Positions 17,501-25,843 of a stretch of 38,208 bases of DNA are shown in pieces. The notes under the pieces are model-generated. The model saw only the letters and a list, made by a program, of their open reading frames with translations, ran no database searches and was not told where the DNA came from. The position numbers and the translations under genes are program-made. Position 1 is the first letter of the stretch. Each line of letters begins with the position of its first letter. Source of the DNA: Bacteroidales bacterium (GTDB taxonomy: Bacteria > Bacteroidota > Bacteroidia > Bacteroidales > WCHB1-69); assembly GCA_017394765.1 (NCBI GenBank), contig JAFPXF010000045.1, positions 1 through 38,208 of the forward strand. The letters run 5' to 3'.

Positions 17501-19058
17501 TGTCTCCCTGCGGTTTGTGTTGGAGCCTGTTGTTTCCTTGTCGGCGCCCTCTATGGTGCTCACTGGAGATACGATTACGCTTACCGCAACACTGCAAGAG
17601 GGATCGCCTAATAGCTTGACCTATACTTGGAGCAGTACGCTTGGCGGAACCATTACCCCGTCCGGAAATAGTGCCACCATCCTCTATACTGTCGGCGGTA
17701 CGGATACCGTGCAGGTGATTGCTTCCAATGTCTATGGGGCCGATACCGCTATGGCGGTCATCACCGTCATTGATTGTAGTCCTGTGACCTCTTTCCCCTG
17801 GTCGGAGGATTTCGAGTCGGGCAACAGTGTGTTGCAGTGTTGGACCATTGTGGACAACAACAACTATTCGGCCGACAACTGGGTGTTGAGCAACGATCCC
17901 TCCTATGCATACAGCGGCAACTATGCACTGCGCGGCTCCTATAATAATGGCGGCACGTGTGACGACTATATCATCTCACCCGCCATCGTTGTCCCGGCCA
18001 ATGCAACTGACTTGTGGCTGTCCTACTACGTGCGCGGCGGTGATTATTACGGGAATTCAACCTCCTATCGGACACTGGTTTCCACGACAGGAACAAATAT
18101 CTCCGATTTTACCCACGTTTTGGCCAATGAAACCTATGCCGGCACTTACGACCTGCGGTCGTTCCCTCTTTCGGCATACGCCGGCCAGACTATATATATT
18201 GCTTTCCATCAGACTTCTTACGATTCCGACGATATGTATATCGATGACATCACGATTGGCGACAACCCCTCTTGCGACAATCCCGTCATCACATCGGTCA
18301 GCCCTGATGCAACTACCGTGACGGTTTCCTGGACGGGTGATGCCAATCACTATTCGGTGGCCATCATTTCCGGCACTTGGTCGGAGCCATCAAACCCCGT
18401 TCCGGTGAACGGGTTTACCTATACTTTTACAGGGCTGGATCCGGAAACGACCTACACGATAGGTGTGCAAAGCAATTGTGACAACGGCAATAACAGCGAG
18501 TGGACGACTCAATCGGCAACCACGCTTTCTCAGCCTTGTTCCGCGCCTGTTAATTTGAGAGCCGACAATGTTACGTTCAGCAATGCTTATATCCAGTGGG
18601 ATGCTACGGAGGCAGTTTCTTACGAAGTGTGTTATGGTGTCAATATCACGACCTCCACAGGGACGGTGATTACCACACAGACCAACCACTTGAATCTTAC
18701 TTCTTTGGATGAAAACACCACCTACGATGTGTTTGTCCGTTCGGTGTGTGCTTCCAACCATTATTCCGACTGGAGTGAGAAATTGCAGTTCACCACGCTG
18801 ACTGACGGCATAACCGATTATGCGGTGGCGGATGTGCAGGTGTGTCCCAATCCGGCTTCCACGCAGATTACTGTCCGTGCGGCGGGTATTCGTCAAGTGG
18901 AGGTGATGGATGTGCGGGGGTGTGTGCTCCTGAGCGAACTTGGCGACGGAAGCAACGAAATCAAGCTGAATGTTGAGAGTATGGCACCGGGTGTTTACCT
19001 TGTTCGTGTGGTTGGGGAGAAAGAATATGGCGTGCGCCGGATTGTAGTGAGCCGATAA
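14541..19058 (+). CDS. T9SS-secreted surface protein with four cleaved-adhesin-like repeats
   Basis: 1505 aa. Signal peptide MKKFFLVLTAFLTLFHLSAQ; an N-terminal beta domain (about 20-230) resembling that of the 31651 protein; a first fibronectin-III-like domain (about 235-325). Four modules of ~250 aa follow, starting near residues 329, 580, 830 and 1079, each opening with a Cys, then LPW/FPW-x-E-x-FE and a CW, and each containing ANDWL-type and AFVHDSYNDNG-type strands. This is the cleaved-adhesin/choice-of-anchor-J fold known from gingipain haemagglutinin regions. PKD-like linkers (SYGSDTATFVVRVCG) join them. Two more FN3 domains (about 1235-1415) and a C-terminal type A sorting domain (about 1428-1505, VCPNPAS...GVYLVRVVG) complete the protein. 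Likely exported by T9SS, cleaved and anchored on the cell surface; the ligand is unknown. Near-identical strands between modules 2, 3 and 4 suggest internal duplication. Confidence 0.9.
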   Translation: MKKFFLVLTAFLTLFHLSAQELSDYTVSVGNTTYSTIAATGTQLMNVYGDYANQTFAMPFSFEFGLQSVVRGTTVRVRSDGHILLNLNGDTYSGSDFGYNYWPVNNSYSYCAIVPYTCDDGYMPSNTSAVYWQVEETVSGDSVLIIEFVDVEHYVDNGGQFNYQLRIFQNGDVSVTYGPMTGSSSYANFMMTANSLTDRVLLTGSWLSPAVGNPAQMSYLNGAPIPGTVITYIRPTLYCSRPLSISDSAVTDVSAVVFWESNPDIYQYTYEYDVTDFVPGQGLHNEGSTMDTFVHLSGLSGQSTYYFYVKGDCNNGAGSNYARFVFTTDCGHVTSFPWTESFENPNALDCWTTLDLDNHSFSNWGRYSGSSYAHSGSYSVRSGYNTNAPANDWLITPPVDIPASAYGYSLRWYVRGSTFSSNVSHYTVLVSTTGNAASDFVDTLYAESYGNAVVTDRSVNLDAYAGQTIYVAFIHDSQNDNSIFFDDISVYCALPPEVSITGPTLAFEGDNVVFYGIFQGGSTAGLQFDWYSTMSTNGYASLVSLGDSVEINYMAGGMDTIRLVATNMYGTDTATFVVRVCGTIVTLPWEENFENAAALDCWTILDLDSVTSNNWTRYSGSSNAHSGNYCMRSSFNSNAAANDWLVTSPVEIPYGAEGVYLKWFVKGSSYSSYVPHYTVRLSTTGNDAADFVDSLFAESYSGGYVQRMVNLDAYAGSTLYIAFVHDSYNDNGLYMDDIGIFISMSPVVSVSGPEMAFTGMDAVFHAQLSEGSVTGLQYDWTSMMATAGQAMLTSFGDSVALNYTSGGMDIIQLVATNSYGSDTATFVVRVCGSVASLPWSESFETPSSIDCWTILDFDNSTNDNWSRYNSISYAHTGNYSMRSNYNSSSAANDWLVTPPLEIPANAEGLSLTWFVRGTTFSSNQSHYRVLLSATGNSISDFTDSLFAESYSGNYVQRVVDLEPYAGQTVLVAFVHDSYNDNGLYIDDVSLRFVLEPVVSLSAPSMVLTGDTITLTATLQEGSPNSLTYTWSSTLGGTITPSGNSATILYTVGGTDTVQVIASNVYGADTAMAVITVIDCSPVTSFPWSEDFESGNSVLQCWTIVDNNNYSADNWVLSNDPSYAYSGNYALRGSYNNGGTCDDYIISPAIVVPANATDLWLSYYVRGGDYYGNSTSYRTLVSTTGTNISDFTHVLANETYAGTYDLRSFPLSAYAGQTIYIAFHQTSYDSDDMYIDDITIGDNPSCDNPVITSVSPDATTVTVSWTGDANHYSVAIISGTWSEPSNPVPVNGFTYTFTGLDPETTYTIGVQSNCDNGNNSEWTTQSATTLSQPCSAPVNLRADNVTFSNAYIQWDATEAVSYEVCYGVNITTSTGTVITTQTNHLNLTSLDENTTYDVFVRSVCASNHYSDWSEKLQFTTLTDGITDYAVADVQVCPNPASTQITVRAAGIRQVEVMDVRGCVLLSELGDGSNEIKLNVESMAPGVYLVRVVGEKEYGVRRIVVSR

Positions 19059-19083
19059 TGCCTCATTTTTCTACAATATGACG

Positions 19084-19112
19084 AAGGCCACCTCACAGGT
19101 GGCCTTTTTTGT
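19084..19112 (+). terminator. Strong Rho-independent terminator after the T9SS gene
   Basis: A perfect 9-bp stem AAGGCCACC/GGTGGCCTT with a 5-nt loop, then TTTTGTTT, 25 bp after the stop. Confidence 0.88.
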
Positions 19113-19190
19113 TTAGTGATGCCTAAGCTCATCTTTCTCGAAATGGAAGACGAAGACCTTGATGTTGTGTTCGTCACTGTCTAACAAGCG

Positions 19191-20189
19191 TTACTTCTTC
19201 TTTAGGTACTTCAACATCACCTTGGCCAAACGATTCAGGACTTGCTCTCTCCTTGAGTCTGGATTGGAAACACACAGCACGACAAGATGGCCGTTGATGG
19301 AGAACTGTACCACATAATCGGGCTTGGGTGTGGGACGTGCTTTGTATCCGCGGTCGGAGAAGCGGACTTTGCGAGTCCAGTCGGCCATGGGTAAAATAAA
19401 AGCAGGGTAGGGATGCCCCTCTATCTCAAAGGTTAAATATTGAAACTGGTTGCCTTCCAGCATTGACCAATACGTGGGTCCGATGATTTCTGGAAGCTGC
19501 ACGGCATCGTACCCCTGCTGGTTCAAGAAATGAATGTCGGTAAATTCTTTTTTCGCAATGGAACGAAAAAGTTCCGTGTCCAAATTCCAAAGGACACCCT
19601 TCATTCTGCAAAGATGCAGATACCCGCTGCGGTCTTCCAAAGGATGCCAGTCAAGGTCGTCAGAGTAATCCGACCAACTATGAACCCACCATTGTCCATC
19701 GCGGCACTCAAATCGTTCCGCATCAAACTCGTTCACAATCCTGCTGTCTATTAGTACCCACTTGCCATTGTGGATTAACCATACAAACACGGTGTTGATG
19801 TTGCTGTCATCAGCATAATCTGCTATGAATGCAGGGGCATCAATACCATTCTTGAAAACATTGACCAGTAAGGTATCGTATATGCTACCGATAGCATTGA
19901 TGAAAAATAGGGTGTCGGTTCCCCGCATCACCCAGCGGACACTAACTTCATGTTGAAAGTACCACTTTCGTGATAGGTCGAAATAGTTGTCGGGGGATGG
20001 AACACTGTCCAGTATCTTTCCGTCTTTAGAAGAATAGAGTTCCATATACATGGTGTCCAAAGCATTTTGGGAACGGAAATGCCCGGTAATCTTGTGTGGT
20101 TTTACGGGAGTTAATATGACATGCTCGCCCTGTCCGTTAGCGACGATTGTACACATTAACAGTAGAAAAAGCAGGTGGGGGTGTTTCAT
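19191..20189 (-). CDS. Secreted protein of unknown function, downstream of ettA
   Basis: 332 aa with a signal peptide (MKHPHLLFLLLMCTIVANGQ). The mature protein is rich in Trp, Tyr and Asp, with beta-strand-like segments and a positively charged C-terminus (LAKVMLKYLKKK). No family recognised and no catalytic motif evident. Its ATG follows the ettA stop with no gap (TAAATG), so it is almost certainly translated from the ettA transcript; a secreted protein behind a cytoplasmic translation factor suggests an opportunistic insertion rather than shared function. Beyond its stop the same frame stays open for 25 more codons (19190 down to 19116), possibly an eroded tail. Confidence 0.7.
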   Translation of the reverse strand: MKHPHLLFLLLMCTIVANGQGEHVILTPVKPHKITGHFRSQNALDTMYMELYSSKDGKILDSVPSPDNYFDLSRKWYFQHEVSVRWVMRGTDTLFFINAIGSIYDTLLVNVFKNGIDAPAFIADYADDSNINTVFVWLIHNGKWVLIDSRIVNEFDAERFECRDGQWWVHSWSDYSDDLDWHPLEDRSGYLHLCRMKGVLWNLDTELFRSIAKKEFTDIHFLNQQGYDAVQLPEIIGPTYWSMLEGNQFQYLTFEIEGHPYPAFILPMADWTRKVRFSDRGYKARPTPKPDYVVQFSINGHLVVLCVSNPDSRREQVLNRLAKVMLKYLKKK

Positions 20190-21869
<1,680 letters not shown>

Positions 21870-21895
21870 AAGGATGAAGTTTTAGAATGAGGGTG

Positions 21896-21903
21896 CAAAG
21901 TTA
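21896..21903 (-). promoter_or_regulatory. -7 element (TAACTTTG) for ettA
   Basis: The minus strand reads TAACTTTGCA, 26 bp upstream of the ettA ATG. No -33 TTTG is found at the usual distance. Confidence 0.65.
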
Positions 21904-21945
21904 CGATTTTTTTGTTTGTCAGTGAACTGTGAACAGTATCTGGGA

Positions 21946-22258
21946 ATTAAGAAACTAAGAAATTAAGAAACTAAGTGGGCGTATTAGCTTGTGACAGAGG
22001 TTGTGGCTTCCCTCCCTGATTCAGCCCGTTAGGGCTGAAGGTGTTATGAGAATAAGGAATTAAGAAGTTAAGAAATTAAGTGGGCGTGTCTGCTTGTGGC
22101 AGAGGTTGTGGCCTCCCTCCCTGATTCAGCCCGTTAGGACTGAAGGTGTTATGAAACTAAGGAGTTAAGAAGTTAAGGAATTAAGTGGGCGTGTCCGCTT
22201 GTGACTGAGGTTATGGCATCTCTCCCTGATTCAGCCCGTTAGGGCTGAAGGGCTCGGT
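21946..22258. repeat. Three-copy 105-bp tandem repeat with hairpins
   Basis: Three units with an exact 105-bp period; the GTGGGCGT anchor falls at 21975, 22080 and 22185. Each unit has (i) three or four octamers of the AAATTAAG/AAACTAAG type, (ii) a ~40-bp mixed block, and (iii) a palindrome TTCAGCCC-GTTA-GGGCTGAA at 22020, 22125 and 22230. The second palindrome has one mismatch in its right arm. No reading frame spans the block. Related octamer runs recur at 24344. Not a CRISPR: the repeats are long, contiguous and without spacers. Confidence 0.9.
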
Positions 22259-22268
22259 AGAAAACGAA

Positions 22269-22309
22269 TGCCCGCGCACGAACGGGCGCACGCCGTAGGT
22301 GTGCGGGCA
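22269..22309. repeat. GC-rich imperfect inverted repeat
   Basis: TGCCCGCGCAC and GTGTGCGGGCA (one mismatch) flank a 19-bp GC-rich centre that itself repeats GGGCGCACG-like sequence. No T-run follows on the plus strand. It abuts the 3' flank of the decayed ORF6N gene. It looks like a REP-type intergenic palindrome. Confidence 0.6.
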
Positions 22310-22372
22310 AAAAGAGGCATTGCGAAGGCCTGAAAATGAGCGTTAGGTGTTGTCAGAGAGGAGTTTTCGCGT

Positions 22373-22760
22373 CTACGTGTTTTCCGGCTTCTCGCGTCTG
22401 ACGGTGTATTTGAGTTTCAGCATCGCCAGATTGAGTTCCAGGGTGGTCTCGCTGCTTTGCACAGGCATCACATCATTGAGCAGGTCGTCCACCAATTGGC
22501 CGCCCCGTTTCAGCAGCGACTCCTGTTGGGCCTTGTCGCCCCGTGTTGCGGAATCTCGCTCATTACCCGCGTCAGTTCCCTGAGCTTGGCGTACGCCTCC
22601 ACGATGGCGATGGTGGTCTCCACGGCCTTCGGACTCTTCAGGATGGTGGCCAGCATATAGAGGCCCTTACGCCATACAATTCCGCCACGTCGGCGTCAAC
22701 GATCACCTGTTGTCCGCGCAGGGTGATGATTCTGTTTTCTACTTCGATAATGTTTGTCAT
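22373..22760 (-). pseudogene. Decayed ORF6N gene copy
   Basis: A second copy of the gene at 23525 with the same start (MTNI.EVENRIITLRGQQVI), the same stop region, and homologous flanks on both sides (about 22310-22795 against 23463-24155). About 196 bp is missing from the centre (junction near 22668-22672), which shifts frame, and one further base is lost in the GCCC(T)CG stretch near 22534. Its upstream -7 sequence is degenerate (TATTCTTG rather than TATCTTTG). Non-functional remnant of a segmental duplication. Confidence 0.9.
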
Positions 22761-22805
22761 ATTATTGTTGATTATATTGTTAATGAATTTGTGACAAGAA
22801 TACGA

Positions 22806-23438
22806 TTAACTCTCCTCATCCGGGCGGATGAAGCCGATGGGTCTGGACGGGATAGACTCTGCGTCGTTTGAGGCCTGCAATTCGGACAATGCCGAGCTGA
22901 TGACATCCAGTTGGGCTCGCGTGATCTCGTTGATGTCATTTTGCGCTGATAGAATCTCATCGACCTCTGTTCTAAGATCTTCAATCTGTTTCCTTAATTC
23001 GATATAGGTCGCGGCAAGCGGCATTTCCGCCAAATGCCGGTAGCAGACAAATGCACGCATTATTTTTCGGTTTGCATAAATGGCTACTTCAGACCTTAAT
23101 ACGCTGCTAATCATAGCCACGCCAATTTCTGTGAAAGCATAGGGTTGGAAACGTTGCTTTTGGACTTGTCTTGCGGTCACAAATTGTGACCGCAAAGTTG
23201 TAATATCCTGATTGTCAACAATGTTTATATTAGTAATCTTAACTTTTACCTCACGCCATTCTTCTTTCGTAAGTTGAAACATAAATTCTTCGCCTTCAAA
23301 ACGTTTAGCATTTCTTTTAACCGCTTGATTTAATGTTTTTGTCTCCACGTGATACAGACGTGCGAGGTCGAAGTCAAGCATCACGCGCTGACCACGGATG
23401 GTGTGGATGAGATTTTGGATGTTGTCAACTTGTTCCAT
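22806..23438 (-). CDS. ORF6N domain protein B
   Basis: 210 aa. The N-terminal ORF6N domain (about 8-110: IRGQRVMLDFDLARLYHVET, NQAVKRNAKRF, FQLT, then the AFTEIGVAMISSVL segment) is followed by a helical tail (about 140-195) likely to form a coiled coil. ORF6N belongs to the phage and virus KilA-N/Bro-N group of presumed DNA-binding modules; cellular copies have no firm function. It shares only domain-level similarity with its neighbour at 23525, so it is a different lineage sandwiched between that gene and its decayed copy. The upstream gap is 86 nt without a recognisable -7 box, so it is probably cotranscribed with 23525. Confidence 0.88.
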   Translation of the reverse strand: MEQVDNIQNLIHTIRGQRVMLDFDLARLYHVETKTLNQAVKRNAKRFEGEEFMFQLTKEEWREVKVKITNINIVDNQDITTLRSQFVTARQVQKQRFQPYAFTEIGVAMISSVLRSEVAIYANRKIMRAFVCYRHLAEMPLAATYIELRKQIEDLRTEVDEILSAQNDINEITRAQLDVISSALSELQASNDAESIPSRPIGFIRPDEES

Positions 23439-23524
23439 AAATGTTTCTTTTTTTAATTCTGATAAAGAGGCATTGCGAAGGCCTAAAGTGAGCGTTAAAT
23501 GTTGTATGCGAGGATATTGAGCGA

Positions 23525-24109
23525 CTACGTGTTTTCCGGTTTCTCGCGCCTGACGGTGTGTTTGAGTTTCAGCATTGCCAGATTGAGTTCCAGAGTGGTT
23601 TCGCTGCTTTGCACCGGCATCACGTCGTTGAGCAGGTCGTCCACCAATTGGCCGCCCCGTTTCAGCAGCGACTCCTGTTGGGTCTTGTCGCCCTCGTGTT
23701 GCGGAATCTCGCTCATTACCCGCGTCAGTTCCCTGAGTTTGGCGTACGCTTCTACGATCGCGATGGTGGTTTTTACCGCTTTTGGACTCTTCAGGATGGT
23801 GGCCAGCATATAGAGGCCCTTCTCGGTGAAGGCCTTTGGATTGACCGTTGAATGTTTCTTCTTCTCGAACCGGTCAAAATTTTTGACCGGTTCATCTTTT
23901 GATGTCAATGATGTTGACCTTAAAGAGTTAAACTCTTGATCTTCAAGTTGAAAAACGTAGCCTTCCGGGAATTTCTCCGGATTGTTTCTCACTGCTTGAT
24001 TGATTTCTTTGGTTTGAACACCATATAATTCCGCCACGTCGGCGTCAATGATCACCTGCTGACCGCGCAGGGTGATGATCCTGTTTTCTACTTCTGTAAT
24101 GTTTGTCAT
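23525..24109 (-). CDS. ORF6N domain protein A
   Basis: 194 aa. ORF6N domain at about 8-90 (ITLRGQQVIIDADVAELYGV, INQAVRNNPEKFPEGYVFQL), then an AFTEKGLYMLATILKS segment and a helical C-terminal region (about 120-190) with a basic end (KLKHTVRREKPENT). Presumed DNA-binding protein of phage ancestry. It has its own complete promoter at 24144. A frameshifted copy lies at 22373, so the segment has duplicated around ORF6N gene B. Confidence 0.9.
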   Translation of the reverse strand: MTNITEVENRIITLRGQQVIIDADVAELYGVQTKEINQAVRNNPEKFPEGYVFQLEDQEFNSLRSTSLTSKDEPVKNFDRFEKKKHSTVNPKAFTEKGLYMLATILKSPKAVKTTIAIVEAYAKLRELTRVMSEIPQHEGDKTQQESLLKRGGQLVDDLLNDVMPVQSSETTLELNLAMLKLKHTVRREKPENT

Positions 24110-24143
24110 ATTATTGTTGATTATGTTGTTAATGATTTTTCAA

Positions 24144-24174
24144 CAAAGATATAATTAATAGTAGTGTTTGTCAA
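24144..24174 (-). promoter_or_regulatory. Promoter of the ORF6N pair
   Basis: The minus strand has TTG (24172-24174, as TTGAC), 20 bp, then TATCTTTG (24144-24151), a full -33/-7 match 35 bp above the ATG. Confidence 0.78.
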
Positions 24175-24225
24175 GTGCTTTGTGCAAATTCTTTTCAACT
24201 AATAATCAGGATATTACAAAATTAT

Positions 24226-24254
24226 ATTAACAATTACATCTTTTAATTGTTAAT
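24226..24254. repeat. AT-rich perfect inverted repeat
   Basis: ATTAACAATTA and TAATTGTTAAT, 11 bp, spacer CATCTTT, followed on the plus strand by TTTT. It stands in about 300 bp without genes (24110-24409). It could be an AT-rich terminator or an operator near the ORF6N promoter. Confidence 0.55.
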
Positions 24255-24343
24255 TTTTGAATTTTATTTCGGAGGAAATGGAGTGTTGGGACGCGAAACC
24301 GCTCTGATTCGGCATAGAATGTCTGGAATACTGGCCCTGTGAG

Positions 24344-24380
24344 GAACTAAGAAGTTAAGGAACTAAGGAATTAAGAAATT
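24344..24380. repeat. Octamer run related to the 105-bp repeat
   Basis: Successive AACTAAG/AAGTTAAG/GAATTAAG/AAATTA units, the same family as the octamers in 21946-22258. The sequence just after it (GGGGTGTCTTAG...ATGACA) weakly resembles the block after the octamers in the tandem units, suggesting a degenerate fourth copy. Confidence 0.6.
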
Positions 24381-24409
24381 ATGGGGTGTCTTAGTATATG
24401 ACAAAAATT

Positions 24410-24598
24410 TCAGTCGGGTGTAAGTATTTGATTAACAATTGCTGAGAAGTCAAAAATCGGTATTTTGTATTCATTTCTGCCTCTCAACAGGAACTCCGTC
24501 ACAATGTCGAGGCCGTAGCGGAAGATGCTCTTGGCCTTTCTGCCGTGTTTGAGGATGCGGATGGGGTTGTACTTCAGCCGCACAAGCTCGATACTGTT
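24410..24598 (-). pseudogene. Transposase C-terminal remnant (family uncertain, possibly IS4-like)
   Basis: The minus strand carries an open frame to a TGA at 24410 ending RLKYNPIRILKHGRKAKSIF, then FRYGLDIVTEFLLRG and a hydrophobic end. The basic KAKSIFRYGLD segment resembles the C-termini of some DDE transposases. About 60 codons remain; the 5' part is cut off where another IS end begins at about 24595. Assigned by sequence feel only. Confidence 0.45.
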
Positions 24599-24762
24599 TC
24601 AAAAAGTGTGTCCGAGAATAGAAAAAGTTCGTGAATTTTATAGTTTTGTAAAGTGAAAGAATAAAAAACACAAACCTATAAAAAAGCACGAACTTATGGA
24701 GTTTACAAAAGAACAAATTTTTGAGCTAACTTCCAAACATTTGGAAAAAGAAAACGGGATAC
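24595..24762 (+). mobile_element. 5' remnant of an insertion sequence (IS256-like)
   Basis: From TGTTTCAAAAAGTGTGTCC the sequence becomes AT-rich like an IS end, then an ATG at 24696 opens MEFTKEQIFELTSKHLEKEN, resembling the start of IS256-family transposases. The frame is broken after ~22 codons, where sequence from the rhuM-like gene begins (about 24760). Only the left end survives. The terminal repeat partner is absent from the window. Confidence 0.55.
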
Positions 24763-25620
24763 CGCCTCCACCTCCATCCTGCTGAACGCGAACAGCTTCT
24801 TGCCGAGGTCCTTGAGCGAAGCGCCGAGATGATAGACGGTGTCGTCCAGAATGAGAAAACGGTCGTGGAAACGGTCGGAGGTGCGAACCTCCACAGCAGG
24901 GTATTGCCGGTTGTGGCGCTCGATGTCAAGCCTGAAGGCGTCGGAGATGTGCCGGGTGACGATAGAGGCACTGACATTGTCAGCCCGCTTGGTGAGCATC
25001 TTCAACACCGAGTCGTCCACATAGTTGTCAATAAGGATGATGCGTCTCTTCGCCGCGCGGATGAGGTCCGCTGCGAAGGTGTACGCGTCGAAAATCTGCC
25101 CGTCGCAGAAAACACCCTGCACCGGTGGCAGGGCGGTGCGCACGAAGAAACCTATTTGCTTGTCGTGTTCATCCACTTGCCGCTCAAGATTTTCGATGCG
25201 CTGTGTCATGGCATATCCACGCAAAAGGACATTTTTTAGAGTCTGTGTGGCCCAAATCCTGAATTGTGTTCCACGCAGACTTTTAACCCTATAACCAACG
25301 GATATGATCACATCAAGATTATACATTACAATCTCATTACTCTGCCATTTATCTTGAATGGCCCCGTGGGGAGTGGTATGTGCAAAATTTGCACATACCA
25401 TAGACGGATCCAGTTCTCCCTCCTCAAAAATTTTTTTTATGTGTCTCCCTATGACCGTTCTGTCTCTTTGGAATAGTAATGCCATCTGCTGTTGCGTCAG
25501 CCAGACGGTCTCATCCACCATCCGCACCTCCAGCCGGATGCTGCTGTCGGGTTCGTATAACACAATTTCCCCTTTTTCAGAAATACCAATGCTTTTTTCT
25601 TCTCTTGTTTCGTTGTCCAT
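24703..25620 (-). CDS. RhuM family protein with PLD-like C-terminal domain (3' end replaced)
   Basis: 305 aa as read. Residues about 15-140 are the RhuM domain (VWLTQQQMALLFQRDRTVIG, then GYRVKSLRGTQFRIWAT), a Bro-N-like DNA-binding family. A short coiled coil (about 140-160) leads to a second domain (about 170-288): IFDAYTFAADLIRAAKRRI, IDNYVDDSVL, and H252-x-R254-x4-D259, a phospholipase-D-type HKD motif in which Lys is Arg. The final ~16 residues (after FSRMEVEAV) are encoded by the IS remnant read antisense, so the native C-terminus of perhaps ten residues is lost. It may still fold. Function unknown; related genes are common accessory genes in Bacteroidales. Own promoter at 25654. Confidence 0.85.
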   Translation of the reverse strand: MDNETREEKSIGISEKGEIVLYEPDSSIRLEVRMVDETVWLTQQQMALLFQRDRTVIGRHIKKIFEEGELDPSMVCANFAHTTPHGAIQDKWQSNEIVMYNLDVIISVGYRVKSLRGTQFRIWATQTLKNVLLRGYAMTQRIENLERQVDEHDKQIGFFVRTALPPVQGVFCDGQIFDAYTFAADLIRAAKRRIILIDNYVDDSVLKMLTKRADNVSASIVTRHISDAFRLDIERHNRQYPAVEVRTSDRFHDRFLILDDTVYHLGASLKDLGKKLFAFSRMEVEAVSRFLFPNVWKLAQKFVLL

Positions 25621-25653
25621 ATAGATGTTTTTTTAAGTTCCATAATACCGCTG

Positions 25654-25686
25654 CAAAAATATAATTTTTAACATATTGATAATCAA
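25654..25686 (-). promoter_or_regulatory. Promoter of the RhuM-PLD gene
   Basis: The minus strand has TTG (25684-25686), 22 bp, then TATTTTTGCA (-7 at 25654-25661), 33 bp above the ATG. Confidence 0.7.
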
Positions 25687-25775
25687 TTGTTTTTAACTAT
25701 TGACTGTTAAAATTGGAATGGACGGTTGATTTGTCTTTCGCTGCGGAATGCCGACAAAACGCACGGCAATAATAT

Positions 25776-25811
25776 AAAAACAACGGCCCCCGGAAAACCC
25801 GGGGACCGTTG
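25776..25811 (-). terminator. Strong terminator after pepD
   Basis: A 13-bp stem on the minus strand (25799-25811 with 25781-25793, one T-G pair, 5-nt loop) followed by TTTTT. It lies 33 bp beyond the pepD stop. Confidence 0.9.
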
Positions 25812-25843
25812 CCTATCTTTCAGTAAAAGCTAACAGCCAACAG

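Noticed and set aside
19119..19184. A 21-residue plus-strand ORF after the T9SS terminator
   Set aside because: Too short, no promoter, and the opposite strand gives a better explanation as an eroded gene tail.
21946..22258. CRISPR array
   Set aside because: Units are 105 bp and contiguous, with no unique spacers and no cas genes.
24110..24409. A tRNA or other RNA gene in the AT-rich gap
   Set aside because: No cloverleaf or conserved T-loop sequence is visible; only an inverted repeat and octamers.
24471..24716. An 81-aa minus-strand open frame
   Set aside because: Reads through an IS end and a transposase remnant in the wrong frame.
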